This document shows positions 40,301-52,300 of a stretch of DNA of 64,000 bases, piece after piece. The notes below the pieces were generated by a model that was not told the DNA's origin, did no database searches, and saw only the letters and a list, made by a program, of their open reading frames with translations. The position numbers and the translations under genes were made by a program. The DNA comes from Prostheceraeus crozeri (taxonomy: Eukaryota; Platyhelminthes; Polycladida; Euryleptidae), in contig CAJQUW010014751.1 in the NCBI GenBank assembly GCA_907163375.1, forward strand, positions 62,001-126,000. Reading direction: 5' to 3'. The first letter of the stretch is position 1; every line of letters begins with the position of its first letter.

Positions 40301-43300
40301 TTGACATCAGGTTAGAATGCAATTAAGCCTGAAATGCCATAGTTAGGAACAGACACAGTCGTAAGATAGAAACAATGCGCGCGCGGACGCTGACTTCTAT
40401 TACTTAATCACCGAGACTGTTAGTGTTTGGTAGTGTATGAATATCACTGTTAATGAGGAAAGATGCAATCACAAGAGTTCAATACTTCCGATTAGCGGAT
40501 CCGATGCTTTGCTGAGAGAATGAAATTATTTATAATAGGAATGCGAAGAAAGTAAAAACATCAGTCAGAGCTGCTGAGAATAACTTTATTACAACTAATT
40601 TTTCTATAATTCGCCAGTCGGCCTTCTTAATAGATGCAGTGTTAAACACTTTTCTTTTGAGAAAGCCGTTTTGGCGATATAAAGAGAAATAAGTTTTCAA
40701 GATATTCTCAGTGGCGGTTGCACGCGCCGGGATTCCGTTTGATCATGGTTTATGTTTTATTTCATGTCGATACTATATCAAAGCTCTGTTCATATTCTTC
40801 AATCTTCCTCCACATCAGTTCATTTTCGTCTGCTAAAATTTAAGTGTGGTTGATTGACATACATGTATACCAGTAGTCTTGTAACAAGAATTTCTACCTC
40901 TCCAACATTTCCAGATTTTTTTATCTCTCTAATATGACTAGCAAAAGCTGATAATTTGAAAGTCCTCGATGTAGATGTGCTTGAGAGTTAGGAGGACAAA
41001 TTTGATGAATAATTAGATATTAACCATCTTACAACTTAAATACGAGAAAGGTAAAAGAGAGTATGATGTTATATGTTGAAAATAGACAAGCGTTATGTCG
41101 AGCGATTTTCTGGATGGCTCGATGATTGAGCGAGCTCGCAAACGAAGAGTTTCCTCAACCTCTATATAAGCTTGACAATGTACTTTTTTTAGTAACCTAG
41201 TGGCAACAACGGATGAAATGTGTGCTCGTAAAAAACCGGCGCTATTATGGAGAGCGGCAGCTGATGTTTCACTGAGTAATCCAAGACTAACATGCAGCCT
41301 TACAGTCAAAAACATCTTACGACGATCTTCTGGAATGTAAAGAAGCAAATCATTATTGCTGGTCGCCATTGTGGTCAGTTCGACAGATAAATGATTGCCT
41401 TGCAACAAAATCGTCGTAGAATCATTATTTTCGAATACCATAACATTCACCTTCATGATGATGATACCATCCCTTATATCCCTACTATCATCAACGAAAA
41501 GTTGACTTTTATTGGATTCATAGTGGCACCACATCACTCTCCCTATTTACCTGATGTAGCATTATCGGTTACTTTGTGTTTTCATCCGACTCCACTTTAA
41601 CCGATTGCTTCTATTCCGGAAGAATTTCGAAAAGATGTTCAGCTGGACTAGAGTTTTGGCCTCGAATGCCGTCATCCCACGACTGTGGAACGCAGGTGCG
41701 AAACTGCTGGATTCGATTATGCGAACCGGCTGCTCAGTTGGGATTCTGTGCTATTCGAATTTGTGTTTCGCCAAAAATTTGTTTAATTTTCATGTTGATT
41801 CTACAGTAGTTTGATACATTCCAACTGTGCCTTGTGATGTTGGATTCTCACAAAGGTTGAAGACATTGGTTGCTAAACTAGGAAGTGTTGGTCGAAGCAG
41901 CTGATGCGTGCTGCATGTTGTTCTGACAGCTCGTCCTCATTAAGGGGTAGGTCAAGACTTGTTAAGATTGACTCACAGTGGTCTTTTATCGCATGACGAA
42001 TTAAAATATTACATATGTTTTTATGATATTGCTACCGCGCTAGTAACAGCAAGAACTAAGGCTTGTGGCATGAAATGTAGTGTTTTTATTTATGAAGACA
42101 TGAACAGTATAAATATAGGTAGAAACAAGAAGTGATAACCCAACACCAAAGACGGAAATATGACAAATATGACGTCAATCAGAATCGATCAATTTATTTA
42201 CGTCAGTAGATTGGTCACATTTTCTCCCTCATCCAGCTTGATATCGGGATACCGGGTGCTTCTCCCTTAATGACCGTCGTCCGGTCGTCCTCTCGATCGC
42301 GGGAGTTTCACTTGCCGATTGAGTTGGCGGTTCCGGTGGAAGCGTCGGCGCCATAGTAGATCGGATGAAGATCTGATCCCGATGTCTCCGGTGTAACGTA
42401 CCGTCTTATAGGTCGATGATCTCGAAGACTCGAATACCGACAATGCGCAGAGTGATTCCGGTTGCCAGACGATTCTCATTACCGCGATAGAATTGTACCG
42501 TAGTAGTGTCCAGGCTTGCAGATCAGCGTAGAGTCCGACCTTTGAAGATTTCCGCCGGCGATTTCTTCGTAGAGCTGTGGCTGGAGTTCCTATATTGAAA
42601 TAGGAAGTTATCAGTGCATGTATTCAGATCTGAAAGATTCAATGGATTCATGTGTTTCATGGCAATTTTGTCAGTTTTCACAAAATTTTCTGCGAGTCCA
42701 TTTGAGGCTGGATGACGAGCTGGTGAAAAAACCTGCGTACAACCAATACTCAGTAACCAACTTTGCCTCTGCCGTAAATGCGGTGCCATTATCAGATACC
42801 ATAACCTTTGCTATACCCTTTCTTGAAAAGAAACGTCTCAGCGCATCTTGAGTAAAGCTTGAATTTGCAGTAGTTGTAATAAGCACATCAGGGTATTTAC
42901 TAAATGCATCCACAATTATCAAAGCATAATACTTGCCTAACAGAGGACCACAATAATCCACATGAATTCTCTGCATCACCTGATAGGGAATGGGCCATGG
43001 ATTGAGATCGGGATGAGTACGTGGCTTCAACTCACATAACCTGCAGTCCTTGACATAATTCGCTATGTCATTTGAGATACCTGGTCACCAGCAGATCAGC
43101 TTCAATAGGGACAACATCTTCTCTCTTCCCAAATGGGTGCCGTGGAGATGCTTCAGCATATCAGATCTGCAAGGAGGGAGGACTGTAGTGTCTTTGTACC
43201 TTATAACTCCATCCGGATCCAAGTAGAGGTCCTCGCGTATTCTGTGGAAATCAGGAAACCGCTTCTTCGTCGTCGTTGCCCAACCATTTCGCAAGGCGTG

Positions 43301-46300
43301 AATTACTGCGGAGTAGGCCAACCTGCTCTCTTTGATCAAGACGTTCCTGTCGAAGTGTAAGGGATGGATCATTAATGCATCATTATCATCAGACATTGGC
43401 ATTTTATGGAATGAGAACCTGGACAGATAATCCGCCTGAGGAATCTTGACACCTGGCACATGTTCGATGGTATACTTGTAAGCCATTAACTCAAGAGACC
43501 AACGCAACAACATGTTAGAATGGGTCTTGGTATGGGCCTTTGAATGGTTGAATGCGTATTGTAAGGCAGAATGGTCTGTGACAATAGTAAACTCATGATT
43601 GAATAGATACTTGTGTAGTCGTCTTACCGCCCAGATTATTGCCAACGCCTCCTTCATTGTTTGCGAGTATCCACGTTCCGTCTTGGACAAGCAGCGGGAG
43701 ATGCAGATCACTGGTCGGTTCCCTTGCTCCAGCACGCCTCCTATAGCAGATTCAGAGGCATCTATAATCAACCTGGATGGCTGTCGTGGATCGAATGACT
43801 TGAGAACAGCATCCAACTGAATAGCTGCGATCAATTTCTGGTAGGACTCTGAGCAACTTTCATTCCAAGTGAATTCTTTGCTGGAAAGAAGGTTATACAG
43901 GGGTTTAGAAATCAATGCAAAATGAGGGATAAACCGACTATAGAATTGCATGAAAACGAGGAAACTTCTGAGCGCTTTGAGGTCTTTGGGTGGTGGAGCA
44001 TTGCAGATGTTGTGGACTTTATCTGGGTCAACATGGATGCCATCTTTCTATAGTATGCAACCAAGGTACTTGATCGAGCTCACCGAATATCCTGATTTTC
44101 CTGCATTGATCTTCACGTTGTACCCCGCCAGTCGTTCCAGTAGCCCCAGTAGTCGCTTGTCAAGTTCCTCTCTGGTGGACACATAGACCAGAATGTCGTC
44201 TTGGTATGCCTGAACTCCTTGTAGGCCGTCGATGACAGTGTTGTCTTCTGAAATATTCCAGGGGATACTGATAAACCAAAAGGGAGAAAGTTGTAATAGT
44301 AGAGGCCCCACATGGTATTGATAGTGGTCAAAGATTTTGATTCCTCATCCAACGGGATTTGTAAAAATGCATTACTCAGATCAATTTTGGAAAAGCATGT
44401 AGAATCTTTCATGTTCACGAACATGTCCTCTACTTCTCTGGTAGTAACTGCATTTTGTTTCAGCTTGGGATTCAATGACACACTGAAATCACCACATATA
44501 CGCGGCTGACCATTGGATTTGATTGGACAAACAACTGGGGTAGCCCACAAGCTAGACTCAACAGGAGTAATGATGCCATCATCAATCAGCTTGTCTATCT
44601 GTCCTTTCACTGGATTACGTAAGCTCAGAGCTAAGGATCTTGACTTACAGAACACTGGATCTCCGACGACCTCCAACTTCACGGGCTCGATCGTCATGCC
44701 TCCACTGGCGTTATTGCATTGCTGGATCAGTTCCTGATGTCGATGCGGAAGGGGGTTGCCTGAAATGGATAGAGAGATTTGAATCCTTAGTTGACGAATA
44801 CCGGATAATCCCAAAATGTTCGGGCCAAACTTCATAACAATGAACTCGACTGGGATGGTTCCACTGTCTTGACGAACCTGGAGTACACAACTTCCTTGAA
44901 CTGGAACTGAGTGACCCGATACACCTGTTATCCTAACAGAGTATGCATTCAGCTTGTTATGGGGATGTTATCGTAATGTTATATCTTATCACTGATTCAC
45001 CTGAAGTGACCGAGGCTTTGTATAAGTCAAACGACTACAAATTAGAATTTTTATTGTATGCTTAAGGAATTCAGTTCATCTGAATACTTATTGGGAATTT
45101 CATATCACGGAATTATCTATGCGGGTGTGAAGCAGTCGAGTGGCATGTCGCTAGACTGCCTCGCTGCAAGTGACTGCCATCAGCATTTGATAATATGTAC
45201 AATTATCAGAACAATGCTGCCGGTATCGCCAACCCCTACATTCATTTGCATTTCTTTCGTCAAGTCAATCTGTCTTGATGAAAGAGACACTTTCATATGT
45301 CATCACTTCGGACTTTGGCTCTGTTTCTTGGTCTTGCCATTGCGGTCGGAGAAGGTGCTGCTGTCTACTGTGATATTCACAGTAAAACATGCATCATACA
45401 ATTGTTGTCATGTCCATGCCGAGTTACATGGCTTGTTCATTTTAACTGCTACTGGTTTTAATCGGATTTTTTTTTAATTTTCAGGTTCGTGCCGAAAAGT
45501 TGGCTTTACAAAAAGCATTGCTGTATTTCGAGAACCTTCACGGCCGACCGCATACAACGGAAGAGAAAGAGATGATGAAACCTCTGTACGATCGTTATCG
45601 CGCAGTTAAACGCTTGCTTGGTCGCAGCGGTAAAGGTGAAGGACGGATGGAAAGTTCCGAAGAATCGACACTTCGAAATGTCGGTGGTGTTGAGTCCTCC
45701 AGCTTTATCAGTGTGCCAACAGCAGAGAAGGAGGAGGAAGAAACTGAAGAAGATATCTTCCAATTGACTCGCGATTTCCGGCTCATTTCGTCTACTGGAG
45801 GAAGCGCGAATACGAGGACCTTCGCTCCGGACCCAGGACGACTTCCAGTCGGTATAAGCGCCTCGGCTACGCTTGACAGAAATGGGTAAGAAGTTAGTTC
45901 ACTCCTATCTTCAATTTGTTGAATGACTGAAATGAACTTATGACATCAGTTTCTGGATCGCAAAGCTGACTAAAGTGATTACTGAGTGTAAACTGCTTAT
46001 GGACGGTGAAGGTAAGTATCACGCGTATCAATTACGTCATCACTGCCGGCAGGAATGGAAAGACGAGAGAGAATATGGATAGAATGTTCTGGGTCAGGTA
46101 CATTCTATCGAGCTTTTGGCAACGTTTCCGATCGACAGATTTAATCACTTCGGGAAGATGTTATATTACATAACTTGCCTACCTGTAGATGGATGATTCA
46201 TGATTACAGGCGCTAATATGATGATATTTCCTATTGAAGTGTTCTTAGATGGAATGTGGTCGTTTATCTTATGATGACCAATTTCACATGCCTGATAACA

Positions 46301-49300
46301 CCGATAAAACGACAATAATTCTTGCCATATAAGCAATTCATTTATACAATGTTGACCTGATGAGTGGGAATGGCAGACAACTTTTTTCTCATTTGTCATT
46401 CTCAAGCAAACTGTTAAATAAAACAGCCTGGCAGCAAATGTAAGGGTTAGTATCTTATTCAAATTCGAAAGCAAATTGAAGGAGAACTCTTGCGATTTCA
46501 GATAATTAGCTAATTCCTAAATCGTCCACTCCATTGAAGAATACTAGAAAATTAAGTCAAGCGTATTTGCATGAAAGCTAACTAAATAGTGAAACTGAAG
46601 CAAATAAATATCACTCAGTAAGGTTAATTGTAAGCAAAATGATATTTTATATTCAAGCCACTGATGAGGAAGACATCGTCTTTGAAATTGCAATTTGGTC
46701 AATAAAATGCAATAATAGAATGAAGCGAACTTCTCCATAGTGTTCTCAGTTGTCTAGTTTCAAAAAGTAGTGAATAGCAGATTTGCTTTCTTTCCCAAAC
46801 GTTTCACTGTAAAACGTTTCAATTTCAAAACACTCTTTTCACTGCCTCGCTTAATTTAACTAATGGCAGCTAGGCCGATGCATGTAGACATATACAACTC
46901 TGTCGAACTGTCAAAAGTGACAAGGTTTAACCCTTAATGCTGAAAATTGAGGAATCTAAGAAAGGCTTGTTATGGAACTCGCTACGAGTGTCAGACGGAA
47001 TTCAGCTTCTCTGAGATTTTTTCTACAGATACCTACAGATACTATTTCGGTGGAAGGAGCCTTGCAACATGTGAGTGCTTGCCGAAATCTTGGATCTTCT
47101 CCAGAAGCGCATACAGAGCTGACGCACTCAACACACCATCATGTGAACGTGGAACGCGCTCAGTGTTAGTGTCACGAAAAACTTTTTTCGCACAGCACAA
47201 CTTTGGAGTAATCTTCGGACTACATTCCCTGACTAATTCAATCTTGATGCATGAAAGTGTTGTGCGAGTAGGTTTCTGATGTGGGCAGCTTAGAATGCCT
47301 AGAAAACCTGTTATATCTTTTGGTTTCAATTGAAATAATACAATTAAATAGCATTATTTCATTGAGATCCCTCTCTTAGTTGTACTGGGGTGAAAATTTT
47401 GTAAAATTGGGTAATTGTATCGGCAGTTTCAAGCTGCTTCAGTCATTATCTGTCAAGTTGAAATGAATAATCATTGCCTTGTAATCAAAAAGTTCAGTAT
47501 TACCCATAGAGTAGGGATATACAGTACAGGTAGAGTGTCGACTCAAAAAAGTATCTGTATGCAGTGAAAATTGTTATATCAAAAGATTCAGTTTTTTGCG
47601 GAGATCACGCTCACGTGGTCCAAAAAATTATTTGAGCACTTTTGAAAAAGTCAAAATTTGCCAATTTATATACTACCGAGATGACTCTCCTATATAAGTA
47701 GTATGAAACAAGTTGGATATCAAAAGGAATGAATATTTCCTGAAAAGCATCCTAACTAAACGGAAATCAAGCTGATTATCAAGGGAATTTCATTAATTGT
47801 ATTATAATGAAAGTCTTCATGAAAAAGTCGCGATATTATTCGTGCTTTCTTGTCTGAAATTCAAGTTTTTAATTCATATTTTCACCTGCATGATTTTATG
47901 ATTCGATCACTGAATTCATGTTTCATTTCTTGAATCTGAATAGTGATGTGGACCTATATTTACATCTTTCAAAGATCATTTAATAATAATAATGCTATAT
48001 TTCAAATACTACATAGCGGTATTTGACAAAAAAAAACTCGCAACAATTCAAGAAAATGGTGAAAATCTTACAAATGACTGACTGTACGGAAAGGAAGTAA
48101 AGCTCTAGAATGTCTGGTGTTACAGGTTTCAGAGCGAATTTCAAAGAATTCGCTGAGAGGGTGTACTTCAATATTCTTGGAAACTTTCGTTATCAGTTTG
48201 ATGCACGATTCGTCCAGTCTATTCCTCAGAGGAAGAACATTTTTGATATTGGCCCATCTGGCGGCAAGACGATCAATTCGTTCGATCTTAGCGAAGTATT
48301 TCATAGGCAAATCACATATCACTGGCCAGCAAAAATTCAAATGACACATTGCGACGCCGTTGTAGGCTCGCCAGATAACATTACAGGTATTACAATTCAC
48401 TTTCAACCTTTTTACACAGGAAAGACTCCTACACATTTTTTTGTATAAGAAGTTGAATTGAACATCCCATTTCAAATCATCCGTGAAGTAAACCCCCAGG
48501 ATCTTAACAGAAGGAACTTCATCAATAACAAACCCATCGATTGTAACAGGAGCAACAGATGGAGTCATAGATTATAGACATTAAATCATGGTCTTTGATC
48601 ATGTGATTTTGTTCTGCCACTGGCAGGTTGCCTGTGATATGATAACGGTTAAGAAAATACTCTTGAGGTTGAGCATGAAAGTAATAGGAACCCATCGAAT
48701 TTCTCATTCAACAAACATTAAATCTCCAAGGCTGTCATAAGAATCTGTCAAATACCATCATTCCTTCTGCATTACAATCATGATCATTCAATTCTGTTGT
48801 AATTTCTGCAAAACTGCAAAGATTTGCATATCTCACATTTGGTGACAATACCACCTGTATCTCCCATGAGTTCATTCAGTAAAATTGAAAGTGTATACAC
48901 ATTGGGGATTTAATAGATGCTGAGTTACCACTCTACCTAATATACCTACTCTATGGTATTACCTATCGAGAAAAATTTCTTCACCTCGCAAATTATGTAT
49001 TGTACGATAGCATTTTAAGAGCATTGCAGGTCATTACAAAGTACGAGTATAGTCTATTCTAGAAGTGTGCTAATGCAATCGTATTCAGTCGGATTCGCAT
49101 TTTATTTTTAAATGAAAATGATCATCCTCTGGGAATCTATTTAAGATTAAAAAGCGATAAAATTTTGAAGGATAAGCGACCAGAAGTCATTTGTGAAATG
49201 TATTATATTGGAATATTAAACTTGTACGAAACATACATAGCATAAAGAAAATGAATATTTAAGTAGAAACAAATAAAGCAGAAATTCACAAGAACCTAAT

Positions 49301-52300
49301 GTAAAACAGATAGATAAAAAGAAGAAAGGGAGTGTAATGAAAGCGCAAAAGAATAACAAAATGCGTGCTGAAAATAAAATATAGTTATTCCTTGTAAGGC
49401 CTGGGTTTGCGTTTTCTGTAGTATCTGGGAAGTCATGAACAGGAGCTCGAGTAGGATTCGTGCTTCTGCCCCAATTCCTGAACACAGCGCAGTAGTCCAA
49501 ATCAGAATAAGTCAAAACCAGTAAAAAGTCATTTATTCGGTTAAAAAAACCGAACTTGTCTTGCTTCATACAACTTAAATTTCAAAAGTAGCTCTTTATA
49601 TTCAGCCGAACTAAATCGTTAATTCCTGACTTAAAAGGTAAGATCATCAATATTCTATTTGAATTTTGTGTGCCATTGGTGTGATTTACATGCAAGTCAA
49701 AAAGTTGACGAAGACCAATAAAAGTTTATTGACAGAAAATCTTATTGACTTAGATTATTTTCTGTCAATAAACTTTTTTGGTGTTCGTCAATTTTTCGAT
49801 TTGCATTGTCTTTAATGGTCTGCATGCAGGCCCAATGGTACATTTGGTAGACAGGAAGGGAACGGAGATGTCATAATTCATATACGTGTACATGCACAGG
49901 CCTGCTTCGATTCACTGGAATATATTTCAATTTTATTTAAATAATGTACCAATGTGAATATATAGGCCTGCTTGGATGAATTGCAGGCTAAATTGCAAAT
50001 GTAAAGTCACGTGACATTAAGATCGTCGTAGTCTTGTTCTATATACATCTTGCTCAACCAAACAAATATACCTAACCTACATAGATTTACAAATGTTAGT
50101 ATTCAAGTGTGTGATGAATAATAATCACGCCATGCAGTTGGCGTAGATGATCTCTTATTCGATGAAAGCATTTCTCTTAATATTACTGCAAATTGAGAAG
50201 AGCATACAGTTAATATGTAAGATGTTTGACTTTGATATTTATTAAAAAGACAAAAATTTGAGATGACAGGCAGTAATAATATATGAATTTCTGCATGTTA
50301 CTGCCAAATTTCTTATTCCATGATGAAGTCCGTGGCTGATGAAACATCGGTTTTCACCCAGCTGTGTAATGCATATCACCCTAGCATCTTGGGAGAATTT
50401 TCGCTTTGTTTAATCTTGAAAATTCAAAACATAATTGTTGGTCAAGTAACTGTTACTTTATTTATCCAAGGAAATTTGACATTTAATTAACTGGCTTTCT
50501 TGTTGCAGTGACCCACGCAATGCTGATCTACAGCAGTTACTGGAGACACAGGGAACTTTAAAATCAGAGAAGAGGAAACTGCAGCGCATCCTGAAACAGT
50601 TTGAGCACGAGTTCGAGTCAGCACGAGGTAACCTAAGTCAGATTTTATCCGTACTAGTATTTCTTTTCGATTGTGGATGACTGTTTAATCACCCATCACA
50701 AAGAAAGTTGATGTTGAAATTTGGTTTCATGTGTTAGGAAAGGTGCGGAAAAGAAATTAGAAACGTTCAAGATCAGGGTTGGGAAAAGGAATTTTTTCGA
50801 GTGAATGTTATAAAACCTTCGTTATTATTTTTAATATTTTAGTTTATAGTTAAAGCCATATTAGAGCGCTATCGCATAGGAAAATCTGATTGAGACTATA
50901 ATTTAAATTATGGTTGAGACATAAAAGCGAAGATTAATTATCTCGACAATCTAAAACAAAATTCGATCAGAACTATATGAATTTCACCTCGCTTTCGCTG
51001 TCCTCGACTACCTACTTGCCTTCGCCTACACCCTAACCTCCTGTTCACTGCCACCTTCATTAGCTTCTCAACTCTCATGCGTGAGCGTGTTCCTTTCCTT
51101 GTGCAAGTGACAGTGGTTTGAGTTGATTTTATCAACTGCTGCTGATATAGTGACAATATTGTGAATCTGATTTCCGGTAGGGGTTTGCTAATAAAAAAAA
51201 CTTCGGTAAGCGGCTAACTCAATGATTACCAAAACTTGGTTTCTTGCGGTCTCATTGATAACTTGGCAACCGTCAAGCATTTAGGTTAGGTTGAGGTCTC
51301 GTCCTTTGATGTGTGGATCAAGTATGCTTGCCAAACTGAAACACAGGCACGAAAGGAATAGCTCAACATGATCGTGTTCGTGTCGTGTCACGAACACACG
51401 GGCGCACAGTGTTAATGAATTTATTGGGAATATGCCACTAGGAACCTTAGCGAAATGACTTAACTTTCATTACTCATAGTGAGCTGCAGTGTCATCCCTG
51501 CTTCTATCTATAAATCATACAATTTCCAAAGAAACATATCAACATGTTATATAGTTGGTGTACAGCTGGACTGATTGACTTTTCAGTCCTAGTGTTAAAA
51601 TGTTTTTAACTCTTTTAAACACCGACTGTTTTTTCCCAACCCTTTTCAAGATGTAGTCCGACCGCCAGCCAGTTTCTGCGGGGAGCGAGGCCGAAAATCA
51701 GACTTCTTCAGAATGACAGTATATGGATAATACAAGTCCGCGCGTCTGCCGAGTTCTACCTGGTTCTTCTTGTCAGATAGGATAAAAGAAAGCACATCCA
51801 AATCTAATGACAAACAGACTGAGATTTCGGCTAAAAAATGACAGCTGTCTTCAGTTTTTTCTCTGAATAAATTAAAAGTACTGCTACGTCTAGAGCCATT
51901 ATTTTGGGCATGGAATGTCTTCAAGTCATACAATCTCGTGAATGTGTGATCATGCTTCTGATCGCTGACGCATGCAAGAATGTGGCTAAAATTGGCCGAA
52001 ATGTTGTGTTTGCCGATTTTAGGATGCTTGTTAAAACTGTGTGTTAAGTTTCATAAGCAAATTTTCCATCTCGTTCCTTGTTGAAATTAGTGATAGCTGC
52101 AGGACTAGTGCTTCCCAACTACACCCAAGTTTTAAGTGCTATAAAAGTTCGAACACTCGATTCACTTAATGTGCATCATTCGCTGCATGATTCTCGATTT
52201 CAAATCTTCAAAAATTTCAACAGGCCACTAGTGTATAGAGTTCTTGTAAATAGAGCATGTAAAAACCTCAAATACTTTCAACGCATTTCAAGAAATGATT

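Noticed and set aside
45058-45477. A 139-aa + strand frame directly before exon 5
   Set aside because: No domain; it runs into the polypyrimidine tract of a well-supported acceptor, so it is intron sequence.
46947-47329. Overlapping frames on both strands (110 and 95 aa) as genes
   Set aside because: No family signature; they mirror each other on opposite strands, as chance frames do.
50320-50345. ATGATGAA ... GAAACATCGG as a seventh hammerhead-like site
   Set aside because: The bases between the boxes do not form a convincing hairpin, and the first base of the CUGANGA box is A.
51965-52005. GGCTA/TGGCC hairpin followed by GAAAT as another hammerhead-like site
   Set aside because: No CUGANGA-like box stands at the right distance before the hairpin.
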